Assembly (NCBI RefSeq): GCF_000261365.1
Contig: NZ_AJVC01000003.1
Coordinates: forward strand, 1,054,001-1,118,000
Length of the DNA: 64,000 nt
Reading direction: 5' to 3'
DNA from: Herbaspirillum sp. GW103
GTDB lineage: Bacteria > Pseudomonadota > Gammaproteobacteria > Burkholderiales > Burkholderiaceae_D
The notes under the pieces: generated by a model
Told to the model about the DNA's origin: nothing
Databases searched by the model: none
Seen by the model: the letters and a program-made list of their open reading frames with translations, nothing else
In this document: positions 33,096 to 41,998 of the stretch, piece by piece
Position numbering within the stretch: position 1 is the stretch's first letter
How the letters are laid out: each line of letters begins with the position of its first letter
Program-made: the position numbers and the translations under genes

Positions 33096-34828
33096 TCAGA
33101 TATTGACTTTGAGCGTCAGGTAAAACGATCTCGGCTGTGTCGGAATGACGACCGGAAAGCCAAAATACTGATAGGACTCGTAGCTTCGTCGTCCCGTCAG
33201 GTTGTATCCGGAAAGCTGAAGGGTGTACCGACCAAAATCATAGGCTGCCTGGGCATCCACAGTCGCCATGCCTGGCACGGAGACGGTATTGGGCAAGGTC
33301 AGCTGACGGCGACCGAGTGCCGTGATACCGGCTCCGAACGACAATCCCTCAGCGGCGCCATCCAGTACGCGATAGCGGAAGGCCAGGCGTCCGCTATGCC
33401 TTGGCACGCGGGCCAGTGTGTCCCCAACCGGGATCGTGTTGTCTTGCGTGACCACCGCTTGGGTATAGGCGTAGTTCGCCAGCAAGGACAACGCTCGCAC
33501 CGGTTCCCAGGTCATGTCGGCCTCGAATCCGCGTGCGCGTTGCTGCCCCGTCTGAATCGACACGAGGGGATTGCTGGGATCCGCTGTAGCGACGTTGTCG
33601 CGGGTCTGTTCGAACACGGCCAGCGTGCCCGACAGTTTCCGCACTTTATCGTCAAGCTTGATACCAAGCTCGATGTTCCTGGAGGTCTCGGGCTTGGGTA
33701 CTGTTGAGCCGATGAAACCGAATGGTGCGCGGAAGGCATGGTGAGCGGGAAGATCGGATAGGTGGTCGGTGTAGAAGCATTGGGCGCTGCCAGTGCCGGA
33801 TAGATGAAGCTTCCGTATTGGCCAACGTCACTGGTGTAGAACTGTGCGGACGCCTCCAGGCGAACGCCGTCGTCAAACTTGTGGCGCAACTCGATCTTTC
33901 CGAGACGATTGTTGATATCCGTCATGGGCTGGCCATTGGGCGCACCTGGAAAGGCATTGCGATAAAGCTGACCCGCCAGCGCCTGTTGAGCCGGCAGCCC
34001 TGAGTACTCAAGCTGCTGGGTACGGTTGTACTGGCCAGAAAAAAGAATCTCGGTCTGCGCGTCGGGCTTGAACAGGATGCTGGGCTGGAAAAATACGCGT
34101 TTCCCGTGGACCTTGTCGATCCAGCTTGTATTGTCCTGGTATTCCCCTGCGAGACGTATTGCCAGCTTGTCGCTCAGTGTTACGTTGTAGTCGCCATAGG
34201 GGTTGGTGGTGGAGTAGCTGCCGGCTCGTACACCAAGAAAGCCGCCATTGCTGCCAATCTCGGGACGCGTCGACTCGATGTTGATGAGTCCGCCCAAGGG
34301 AGAGCCCAGGCCACCACCATACAGGGTCGAACTTGGTCCCTTCAGCACTTCGATGCGTTCGACGCCGACCAAGCCTGCTGGATTGAATGCTTGTTGATTT
34401 CCGCCGAAGATGGACAGGCCATCCAGATAGGTCTCAGCAGGAAACCCTCGAATGATGGGAGCGATCAGCAATGCTTCCTCCGGCTTGGTCGGCATCACCC
34501 CGGAAACGTTGACGAGTGCATCGGAGAGGCTGTGGACGTCCTGGTCATCAAGGAGGGATCGCTTCAATACAGAGACAGACTGCGGTGTCTGCAGCAACGG
34601 TGTATCCGTGCGCGTCGCCGAGCTGGACCGTGAAGCAGCGTAGCCCGGACTCTCCTCTGTAACGACAACCTCAGGAAGCTCCGAAGACACGGGCTGCTTG
34701 TCTGAAATGCTTTCAGCAGCAACCGCATTGGTGATGGGTGTCGAGGTGGCGTTGCTGGATTGCGCCATGACGGCTGTTACAAATGGATAGATCAATGCGA
34801 TGGCGGCTGCGATGGAAGTCTTTTTCAT
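33096..34828 (-). pseudogene. TonB-dependent siderophore-type receptor, broken by internal deletion and frameshift
   Basis: Two frames make one receptor. The first part (about 370 in-frame residues from 34828) has a signal peptide, a TonB-box-like start, the plug domain (TPQSVSVLKRSLLDDQ, GVERIEVLKGPSSTLYGGG) and the first barrel strands. After about position 33730 the frame is lost. The other frame resumes with FGFIGSTVPKPETSRNIELGIKLDDK, the strand found late in such barrels, and ends normally with a terminal aromatic-containing strand (SFYLTLKVNI). Compared with about 700 residues usual for the family, roughly 100-150 barrel residues are missing at the junction. It should be non-functional. 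The family normally imports ferric siderophores or copper-linked substrates with TonB-ExbBD. Confidence 0.8.
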
Positions 34829-34965
34829 CGTTTAAAGTAATTTTCTGGCAACCGTAAAGCAAACTGATTTTTCAATTCTCTGGCTGTTGGACAGGAACTC
34901 GGAGAAGGTCGGATAACGGCTCATCAGCCTTACCGCCGGAGCGACATGCCAGGCTCGCGTATGTT

Positions 34966-35688
34966 CTACCGCGGGGACGGCGCCACGCTCAAGGTCAATT
35001 CATTGACTTGGTACGCCGCTGCACGAGCGCCAGTCACGAACAACGCATGCAGGTCGAAACCGAACTTGTTCAGGCGTGCCAGCGTGCTCTTGTTGCCTCG
35101 AACCAGCGCGTTATAGCCAAAGGTGGCGGGAATGGCTACCGCCAGTCCCAGCGCAGTCATGATCAGCGCCTCTCCAACGGGGCCGGCAACCTTGTCGATG
35201 CTTGACTGGCCGGTGGTACCGATGGAGACCAGTGCGTGATAGATACCCCAGACTGTTCCGAACAGACCGACGAACGGCGCTGTGGACCCTACGGATGCCA
35301 GAACGGCCATGCCTGCTTGCAGACGCGCAGCAGCTTCATCGATGGACTGTCGCAAGCCCAGGGTGACCCAGTCGCTGACAGCGAGCTGTTCATGCAAATA
35401 TCCACGATGCTGTTGATGATGAAACAGCGCAGTCCTGCCCGCACGGGCGAGCGCGGCAAATGGATTGTCATGCCCTAAAGTAGCCAGGGCGCCCTCCAGG
35501 TCGGCGACTATCCAAAAATCACGACGGGCGGCCTCCGCAGATTTACGCATGCGTAGCAGGTCAAGTGCCTTGGTCAGCATGACATGCCAGGAGGCGATGG
35601 ACATGCTTATCAGCAGGACGGCAACTGCGCGCGTGACGATGTCACCCTGCGCCCACAAACTCTGAAGGCCGTAAGGACTGACTTCCAT
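34966..35688 (-). CDS. exbB: ExbB/TolQ/MotA-type proton channel protein, orphan
   Basis: A 240-residue protein with three membrane segments and the ExbB core (LASVGSTAPFVGLFGTVWGIYHALVSIG; EALIMTALGLAVAIPATFGYN). ExbB with ExbD uses the proton gradient to energise TonB. No exbD or tonB gene is next to it: downstream is the broken receptor and upstream a Tn3-type transposon end about 130 bases away. The operon was probably truncated by the transposon insertion. Confidence 0.85.
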   Translation of the reverse strand: MEVSPYGLQSLWAQGDIVTRAVAVLLISMSIASWHVMLTKALDLLRMRKSAEAARRDFWIVADLEGALATLGHDNPFAALARAGRTALFHHQQHRGYLHEQLAVSDWVTLGLRQSIDEAAARLQAGMAVLASVGSTAPFVGLFGTVWGIYHALVSIGTTGQSSIDKVAGPVGEALIMTALGLAVAIPATFGYNALVRGNKSTLARLNKFGFDLHALFVTGARAAAYQVNELTLSVAPSPR

Positions 35689-35816
35689 GATGTTTTAAGT
35701 CTTCATGGGGCGAGGCACGTTGACTCGCCCTGGATGGGAGAAGGCTCGAATTATGCGCGCAGGACCCGATGTGATGCGTGCGACAAATTGTCACATTCTC
35801 TCTACAGGGGGGGCAG

Positions 35817-35862
35817 CCGAGATAAGGCTAATGTTCATACATAAGCCTAAAAGTAATAAACG
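35817..35862. repeat. Terminal inverted repeat of the Tn4651-like transposon (left end)
   Basis: A run of G followed by CAGCCGAGATAAGGCTAATG begins right where the leftward tnpC gene ends and the ExbB region begins. Tn4651/Tn4652-type transposons have GGGG-starting ends with a GCCGAGATAAGGCTAAT-like body (recalled). The matching right end was not found within the window by eye, so the element is either longer than visible or broken. Confidence 0.5.
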
Positions 35863-35882
35863 TATGTTTCTTTATAACTGAT

Positions 35883-36233
35883 TCAATCTTTTGGTGCGAG
35901 TGCCTCAAGGGGCTCTATTGATCGCTGCCAACCACGCATAACCCCTACGATGCGTTGAACGCAGCTGATTGTGTCAAATACCATCTCTGGCAATGAGTCC
36001 TCCCCTGTCGGCACAGAGAGACCCGCGCCGTTTAAGACGGTGTGTGCCATCCCATGCAGGCGAAGTAATTCGTCGCGCAATCCATCTTCTGAGCGCAGCA
36101 AGTCTATGACCTGATCAAGTTCATCGACGATAGCTAATAAAGCCGAAGTGTCGAATTCCTGCTGAAGTTTTTTTAGAGCACTGTTATCTACCAAACCATA
36201 GGCCGTCTTTATGGTTTCGTGTCCTTTAGTCAT
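35883..36233 (-). CDS. tnpC: TnpC, post-transcriptional regulator of Tn3-family transposase
   Basis: A 116-residue mostly helical protein (ALLAIVDELDQVIDLLRSEDGLRDELLRLHGMAHTVLNGAGL) encoded directly after tnpA, the two overlapping by ATGA. Its position, length and helical pattern match TnpC of Tn4652-like transposons, which lowers TnpA levels after transcription. No membrane segment or DNA-binding motif is evident. Assignment rests on context as much as sequence. Confidence 0.75.
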   Translation of the reverse strand: MTKGHETIKTAYGLVDNSALKKLQQEFDTSALLAIVDELDQVIDLLRSEDGLRDELLRLHGMAHTVLNGAGLSVPTGEDSLPEMVFDTISCVQRIVGVMRGWQRSIEPLEALAPKD

Positions 36234-39200
36234 GCGCCTCCCTCTGCGCCTTTCGGTGCTTCCGCTCTTGCTCTCTTGGCAGCCTGTTTAAATAGTGCCT
36301 CCTTAAGCCAAGCCTCAGGCGGACGTTTCATATCAAGGAAATAATTTCCGAAGCGTTTGACGCCCGTGGTGCCATAGGGACTCATATATGTTGCATCTTC
36401 AACGGCAATTTGCTCACCTTCTGCATAAAGCTCCTGGATGATTCGCATCATATCCACCGTGTTCTGCAAAATGACAGAAGAAGCCACTAAGTCGATATAT
36501 CTCACTCTCTTTTGCTGCTCGTTCAAGTCGTTTTCGGTGATGACGTCACCGCCAAAATCGAGCCATTTGGTGAACGCATGGTAAGACTCGATTTTGTTGG
36601 TCGTAGCGGTCACCTCTTGACGCATCTCCTTTTGCGAGATCCACCGCAGCAGGTAGATGGTGCGCAGTACTCTACCCAGCTCCCTTGCGGCGGCAAAGAG
36701 TCGATTGTGGCGGCCGTCATGACTCAATTTTCGAAGGAGCATCGGAGACGCGACCTTCCCTTGCTGGATCGAGATCGCTACTTGCATGAGATCTTGCCAG
36801 TGGTTCTGGATTAGTTTCCAGTCAACGACATCGCTAAAAAGTCTATCGATGTGCTTGTACTTAGTGGCCTTGTCAGCTTTATAGAATTTTAGATCCTTCC
36901 AGTTACGAATTCGAGGCATTAGCTGGATGCCATTCAGATAGGTGAATGCAAATACGACCTCAGATTGCCCGTGCGTGTCCGAATAGACCGTGTCTGGCTG
37001 GACGCTCAGACCCGCTTTCATCAGACCTTCAATGACATATATCGCTTCCAGCATTCCCGGCGGGATAAAGCTGCGGAAATTCGCAATGTAGTTGTCCGCC
37101 ACATGACGATATGCCACCGCGCCCATCCGCTTGTATCGGAAGTGCATGCCGACAAGGAGATTTTGTTCGTAAAAATTGTGATGTGTGGCGTCAGCAGCCA
37201 CCTTCGTTCCATCGCCCCAGAGCTTCGGAAGTTCCAAGCGAAGGTACAGCTCCGCGAGGTCGCGACAAGCGTTGTCTAGTTGTTCCAGGCTCATGTGGCG
37301 CTGGTTGACATAGGAAAGCTGATGAGGGGTGACGCCATTGGACAGATGTCGAGCGGCCTGATGCGGTCCCAGGTTGCATCCCATTGCGAATACGGTCAGC
37401 AGGTAACGTTCGCGAGCATTGCGTAATTTGGGGTCGTCACCGGACTGCGGCCCGAAATTACGAGTGAACCCCGTCCAATGTTCAATGTTGGCGAGGATGT
37501 CGAGCAGATTGCGAGGCACGAGCCGGCTATCTATCGCAGCTTGCAGCGCAATGGCTGAGGCGGGAATCTCGCGGGCGGTGACGCGCCTCAAAGTCGGTTC
37601 CCCATTGGCGCCGATCGATACGTCGCCGGCGTGCTGAGGAAATTCGCTATCCACCTGCGCCGCCGTGTCCGCCAACATGCTTTTGAGGTTTTCGACGAAC
37701 GCTTGAGGATTGACAGCGATACCAATTCGGTCGCAATACTCTGGGAGTAGTGCCTCGCACTCCTTCCAAGAGAGAAGCTGGCCACGGTAATCGGCAAATG
37801 TACCAGCACCTTCGATACACACGTCGCCACTACGCAGATCACTGGCCAGATGGGAGAAGACGCAGACTTCTAGGTAACGACGATTAGTCGGGTTTCCAAG
37901 GCCGTGAGAACGTCGGACAAGTTTATGCCATCGTTCTGAAGCAAACGATAGATCTACCTCCTCGGCGATCCATTCTGCTTTCCGGTGTTCGTTCTCCATT
38001 ACGATATCCAAAGCTTTGAGAAGAGCCTTGTCCTGCGTGGCCGGATGAAAAACCAGTACCTTCGCCATCTGGAACATGGCAGCACGCCAAGATTTGAAAG
38101 GCTTCCAGAGCAATGGAAGATGATTTCCTCCACTCCAAACTCGGATTGCCTCACAATCGCCCTGCAGCCGTTCCAAGCTGCCATGTGGGGCCAAGAGGTC
38201 GCGAATACGTCTTCCTGTCGGAGCATCTTCCATACCTTCAGCGAGAATCTCCACAACCTGTTCTAAGGTTGCGACAAGCTCTTCACTGAGCTCCCGCTGC
38301 CGCGCCTGCAGAACCTGCAATTCTTCTCGCGCGCTTTTGTGAATAGCGCTGATGCGTCGAATGAACATCTCGGCAATGTCGTCCCGGGCACCGATCCGCA
38401 TGTGATGAATAAGAGCCAGAATGAGCGTTTGTCTTTTCGCTGGGTTGTAATCTTTCATTTCTGCCGCATCGAGGACGGCTGCACGATCGGAGAGATGCCG
38501 CAATTTGTTGGCCGGCACATCTTCCAACAGCGTTCCGGGATCGGGCAATGACTCTAGCCAATTTAGCTGGTCCAACACTAAATCGAGATGCTTGCGAGAA
38601 GCCTTCTTAGCAGAGCGCTTAATCTGGTGATAAAGGGATCGGCGCTGTGGTAGTTCCGTATCTAGAAGACTATCAAGCCACTGCCTTTGGGCAGAGGACA
38701 ATCGTTGGGATATCTTTTTGTAGAGCGCGGACTCCACTGCAGCGTGGGCTTTTTCGGCAATAGTGTCCAGGGTGCTAAACGCAGGAAGCTCGTAACCTGA
38801 CCGTACCAATTCCTCGACCGTGATATTGATGATGTCTACACGAGTATCAACGATGGCGGCCGCGCGTTGCGAGATCTCAACAGTAATCGGCCTGGTCTTC
38901 ACATGCTCATATGGCGTTACCCCGAGTAGCGTGCGGATTGCCTTGTGATGGCGATAAGGAGATATGTTTGAATCGGGGTATGAAATTGCATGAACGGGCT
39001 GCATACCAAGACTCGCAGAAATATGCTCCACGATTTCCGCGGGAATAGCATCAATGGCAGGAAAGTAGCGCAAAAACTGAAAGCATTTCAGATTCACCAG
39101 TAAGGCCAGGCGCCGCGGCGCGGAGCGGGCGAAACCGGCTACCCATTCTATTTCTTCAGGCCGCGGCGTGAAGGTTGCATGAAGGTCTTTAAGTGTCAGC

Positions 39201-39244
39201 GTACGTGGAAATCTAGGATACGCAGTCCGTTCGATACTGGCCAT
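36230..39244 (-). CDS. tnpA: Tn3-family transposase, Tn4651/Tn4652 type
   Basis: A transposase of about 1,004 residues: N-terminal DUF4158 DNA-binding region and C-terminal Tn3 DDE catalytic domain with Asp in WGDGTKVAADATHH, Asp in YSDTHGQSEVVFAF and Glu in TNKIESYHAFTKW. All three acidic residues are present, so the enzyme looks active. Length and a downstream tnpC place it in the Tn4651 subgroup. I chose the ATG at MASIERTAY; the frame begins ten codons earlier at a TTG without a ribosome site. The base composition is clearly lower in GC than the core genes to the left. No resolvase (tnpS/tnpT) is visible beside it. Confidence 0.92.
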   Translation of the reverse strand: MASIERTAYPRFPRTLTLKDLHATFTPRPEEIEWVAGFARSAPRRLALLVNLKCFQFLRYFPAIDAIPAEIVEHISASLGMQPVHAISYPDSNISPYRHHKAIRTLLGVTPYEHVKTRPITVEISQRAAAIVDTRVDIINITVEELVRSGYELPAFSTLDTIAEKAHAAVESALYKKISQRLSSAQRQWLDSLLDTELPQRRSLYHQIKRSAKKASRKHLDLVLDQLNWLESLPDPGTLLEDVPANKLRHLSDRAAVLDAAEMKDYNPAKRQTLILALIHHMRIGARDDIAEMFIRRISAIHKSAREELQVLQARQRELSEELVATLEQVVEILAEGMEDAPTGRRIRDLLAPHGSLERLQGDCEAIRVWSGGNHLPLLWKPFKSWRAAMFQMAKVLVFHPATQDKALLKALDIVMENEHRKAEWIAEEVDLSFASERWHKLVRRSHGLGNPTNRRYLEVCVFSHLASDLRSGDVCIEGAGTFADYRGQLLSWKECEALLPEYCDRIGIAVNPQAFVENLKSMLADTAAQVDSEFPQHAGDVSIGANGEPTLRRVTAREIPASAIALQAAIDSRLVPRNLLDILANIEHWTGFTRNFGPQSGDDPKLRNARERYLLTVFAMGCNLGPHQAARHLSNGVTPHQLSYVNQRHMSLEQLDNACRDLAELYLRLELPKLWGDGTKVAADATHHNFYEQNLLVGMHFRYKRMGAVAYRHVADNYIANFRSFIPPGMLEAIYVIEGLMKAGLSVQPDTVYSDTHGQSEVVFAFTYLNGIQLMPRIRNWKDLKFYKADKATKYKHIDRLFSDVVDWKLIQNHWQDLMQVAISIQQGKVASPMLLRKLSHDGRHNRLFAAARELGRVLRTIYLLRWISQKEMRQEVTATTNKIESYHAFTKWLDFGGDVITENDLNEQQKRVRYIDLVASSVILQNTVDMMRIIQELYAEGEQIAVEDATYMSPYGTTGVKRFGNYFLDMKRPPEAWLKEALFKQAAKRARAEAPKGAEGGA

Positions 39245-39502
39245 GGTAAGGGGATCCTTGGCAGGGTCGTTCAAAGGCGAAATCGTTGAAAAATCGGAGT
39301 GACATCAACAGGCTCCACGGACATTGCATCAGCCGAAGGTTCGTTGTCAATGGCAAGTTTTCACGCTCTCAGATATTCTTTGTAGGATGAGCAGACTCAA
39401 GTCGCGACATGAATATATTGTGACCACGAGATGCTATAAACTGTGGAATGAAATGACCCAAAACGTGATCGTCTCTGGTCAAAACTGCACAATCGAGCTT
39501 GC

Positions 39503-39721
39503 ATGAAAAAACGTCAAACCTACTCCACCATTCTCGAACGCGACGGCAAAGTCTCGTGGCCGAAGGCATTGACAGACTGGAAGATAGGCCAACGTGTTTT
39601 CCTGTCCATTAAGGACGGAGCTATTGCAGTGACTACCCGGCCGGCGCGCTCAATAGACGGGCGAATATTTTCCACCCGCGTCAGCCGCAAATTCAGCAGC
39701 AAACATTTCTCAGCTAGCTGA
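39503..39721 (+). CDS. Small AbrB/MazE-like protein
   Basis: A 72-residue basic protein with the pattern of a swapped-hairpin AbrB/MazE DNA-binding fold (ERDGKVSWPKALTDWKIGQRVFLSIKDGAIAVTTRP) and a basic tail. Such proteins are antitoxins or regulators. The next genes rightward are the remains of an exonuclease and an intact exonuclease; no classical toxin partner is recognised. The link between them is only proximity. Confidence 0.6.
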   Translation: MKKRQTYSTILERDGKVSWPKALTDWKIGQRVFLSIKDGAIAVTTRPARSIDGRIFSTRVSRKFSSKHFSAS

Positions 39722-39972
39722 TAGCTACCAGCTAGCCTCCAAGTTGAGCCGGCTCAAGTTGCGAAAGCAACAGATCCTTTAGTCACTAAAGGCAGCAATT
39801 TCGCGTGCGAAATTGTCCTCCCGCCGGACCAACTCCATTATCAAGAGGATCACGTGGCAAGAATTCTCGTTGTCGACCTCGAAGCAACCTGTTCGGACGA
39901 CGGCACTGACCTGACCTGAAAAAACTGGTCCGACTTGAAATTTCATATGCTATTGAAAAGGAGAGTCAGACC

Positions 39973-40251
39973 ATGCCCAAGAAGCGATTCACATCCGAAG
40001 ACATCATCCACAAACTGCGCGAAGCAGAAGTCATGTCTGCGCAAGGCAAGACGGTGGCCGAAATCAGCCGCCAACTCGGCGTGACTGAGCAAACCTACTT
40101 CCGTTGGCGCAAGGAATATGGCGGCCTGAAGATTGACCAGGCCAAGCGACTGAAGGAACTGGAGCAAGAGAACGCACGCTTGCGTCGAGCGCTTTCGGAT
40201 GCTGTCATCGATAACCAGATACTGCGCGAGGTCAGCCGGGGAAACTTCTGA
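39973..40251 (+). CDS. IS3-family transposase OrfA
   Basis: A 92-residue helix-turn-helix protein with leucine zipper (FTSEDIIHKLREAEVMSAQGKTVAEISRQLGVTEQTYFRWRKEYGG, then LKELEQENARLRRALSD). It binds the element ends and is fused to OrfB by programmed -1 frameshifting; a slippery GGGGAAAC lies at the end of the frame. Confidence 0.92.
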   Translation: MPKKRFTSEDIIHKLREAEVMSAQGKTVAEISRQLGVTEQTYFRWRKEYGGLKIDQAKRLKELEQENARLRRALSDAVIDNQILREVSRGNF

Positions 40252-40274
40252 GCCCGGCACGTCGCCGCCAGGCT

Positions 40275-41108
40275 GTGGCCCATGTCAGAATGAGCTTGGG
40301 CCACGCTGAACGGCGTATCTGCCGGGCGCTCCATCTCTCCCGTTCTTCGGTTCGTTATGCTGCCCACCCACGTTCCGATGAGGCGCCACTGACTGGAGCC
40401 ATCATCGAACTGGCCAGCCAGTATGGCCGTTACGGCTATCGGCGCATCCACGCCATGCTAGAAGCTCAAGGCTGGGAGCTGAGTCGCTCTCGGGTGGAGC
40501 GTATCTGGAAACTAGAAGGCTTGAAGGTGCCAGTGAAACAGCCAAAGAGAGGAAGGCTGTGGCTGGCTGACGGCAGTTGCATCAGAATGCGGCCGGAATA
40601 TGCAAATCACGTCTGGAGCTGGGACTTCGTCATGGAGAGAACGCATGATGGACGTGTTCTGAAAATCCTGGTGCTCATCGATGAGTTCACCCGCCGCTGT
40701 CTCGCGCTGCACGTGGCCAGGCAAATTCGCAGTAATGACGTCATCGATATCCTGGCTGAGGCCATGGTGACCTACGGTGTTCCGGCCTATCTACGCTCTG
40801 ACAATGGTCCGGAAATGGTCGCCAAGAACCTTCGGCGCTGGCTTGCATCGGTCGGTTCAAAGACGCTGTATATCGAGCCAGGAAGCCCCTGGGAGAACGG
40901 ATACTGCGAGTCCTTCAACGGTAAATTCCGCGATGAACTGCTCAACGGAGAAATCTTTTACACCCTTCGAGAAGCTCAGGTCATCATCGAGCGATGGCGT
41001 CATCAGTACAATACCGTTCGGCCGCATAGCTCACTGAATTACCGGCCGCCGGCGCCACAGGCGACACTGCCGGCATCAACCCCAGAACCACTGCGGCTTG
41101 CCGCTTAG
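40275..41108 (+). CDS. IS3-family transposase OrfB
   Basis: A 277-residue DDE integrase-core protein. Catalytic residues: Asp in WSWDFVME, Asp in YLRSDNGPE and Glu in NGYCESFNGKFRDELLN, in the usual spacing. The reading frame continues upstream of the ATG (LLSPARRRQAVAHV), in the -1 frame of OrfA, so the active product is the OrfAB fusion. It appears intact, so the element may still move. Confidence 0.92.
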   Translation: MAHVRMSLGHAERRICRALHLSRSSVRYAAHPRSDEAPLTGAIIELASQYGRYGYRRIHAMLEAQGWELSRSRVERIWKLEGLKVPVKQPKRGRLWLADGSCIRMRPEYANHVWSWDFVMERTHDGRVLKILVLIDEFTRRCLALHVARQIRSNDVIDILAEAMVTYGVPAYLRSDNGPEMVAKNLRRWLASVGSKTLYIEPGSPWENGYCESFNGKFRDELLNGEIFYTLREAQVIIERWRHQYNTVRPHSSLNYRPPAPQATLPASTPEPLRLAA

Positions 41109-41479
41109 ACTAACTTTAAGTCTGGACCAGTTGTTTCAGGCCGGTCAGCGAGGTAGTGTCCAGCGATACTGTCTGGATGAGCTGGGGAAACTACGATCAG
41201 AAGCAACTGACCAGGGAGGCCCAGCGCCACGGGATTACGATGCCCTTGGCTATGCCCCATCAGAATGCCAAGCGGTTGTTTGCGAAGGTTCAGCGCATTG
41301 GCAAGGAGGTTGGCATGGTTCGGGCGTGTGCGCTGGCGGGCATTCCTCTGGAGGGGCAGCATCATCGTGGGCTGGACGATGCAGTCAATATTGCCAAGCT
41401 GATGCCATGGGTATTGGGGCATGCCACACTTTCGGGCCAGAGCCATACCCCCTGAAGTTCACAAATGAGGGAGCACACG

Positions 41480-41971
41480 ATGTCGTTCAACGTCTTCATC
41501 GACACTGAGTTCACTGACTTTCTCGACCCGCAGTTGATCAGCATCGGCCTGGTCGCGCAAAGCGGCGAGGAGTTTTACGCCGAGCTTCCTTACGAGGTGC
41601 GTGAATGCAGCGAATTCGTCAAGGCTGCGGTCCTTCCGCTCTTGGGATACGCGCCGCATGCGGAAATGACCAAGGACGATCTTTACCTGCAAATGACCAA
41701 TTGGCTTAAATTGGTCAGGCCGAAGGATCAAGAGGTCTTCATTTGCTACGACTACCAGACGGACTGGGATCTCTTCTACGATGTCTTGGATGGACGGGTG
41801 CCGCCGTGGTGCAAGCGTCGATTGGTCGCCGATCGCATTAATGAGCTATTGCGGTACGAGTTCCACAAGCAGCATAAGCTGCCCGAGCACCACGCCCTCA
41901 ATGATGCCAAGGCGAATTGCTACGCTTTTCGTGAATTGCCACCGGCCTCAGTTGGCGAGACCATTGCATAG
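41480..41971 (+). CDS. 3'-5' exoribonuclease-like protein (DEDDh)
   Basis: A 163-residue protein with a complete DEDDh set: Asp and Glu in FIDTEFTDF, Asp in ICYDYQTDW, and His/Asp in HHALNDAKANC. It resembles the small Rv2179c-type exoribonucleases. AGGGAG precedes the ATG. It begins 24 bases after the disrupted exonuclease gene, so the two were probably one operon, with the AbrB-like gene before them. The role of the pair is unknown. Confidence 0.75.
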   Translation: MSFNVFIDTEFTDFLDPQLISIGLVAQSGEEFYAELPYEVRECSEFVKAAVLPLLGYAPHAEMTKDDLYLQMTNWLKLVRPKDQEVFICYDYQTDWDLFYDVLDGRVPPWCKRRLVADRINELLRYEFHKQHKLPEHHALNDAKANCYAFRELPPASVGETIA

Positions 41972-41998
41972 ATCGTTGGGATATCCCCATAGACACTG

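Larger units (their letters stand above)
39915..41140 (+). mobile_element. IS3-family insertion sequence
   Basis: An element of about 1.23 kb with ends CCTGAAAAAACTGGTCC (left) and the complement of CCTGAAACAACTGGTCC (right), carrying overlapping orfA and orfB in the usual -1 frame relation. The exact end may extend to TGA(CC) on each side; no clear target duplication is seen, in line with a deletion at the target. The style of OrfA/OrfB suggests the IS407 or a related group. Confidence 0.85.
39854..41455 (+). pseudogene. DEDD-type 3'-5' exonuclease, interrupted by an IS3-family element and partly deleted
   Basis: The start (GTG at 39854, AGAGGAT before it) encodes ARILVVDLEATCSDDGTDL with the first catalytic Asp and Glu of a DEDDh exonuclease. 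The insertion element follows within 20 codons. Beyond it, from about 41147, the frame MSWGNYDQKQLTREAQRHG continues through HHRGLDDAVNIAKL, the last exonuclease motif (His and Asp), to a stop at 41455. Roughly 80 central residues of a normal protein are missing, so the insertion came with a deletion. The gene cannot give a working enzyme. Confidence 0.75.
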
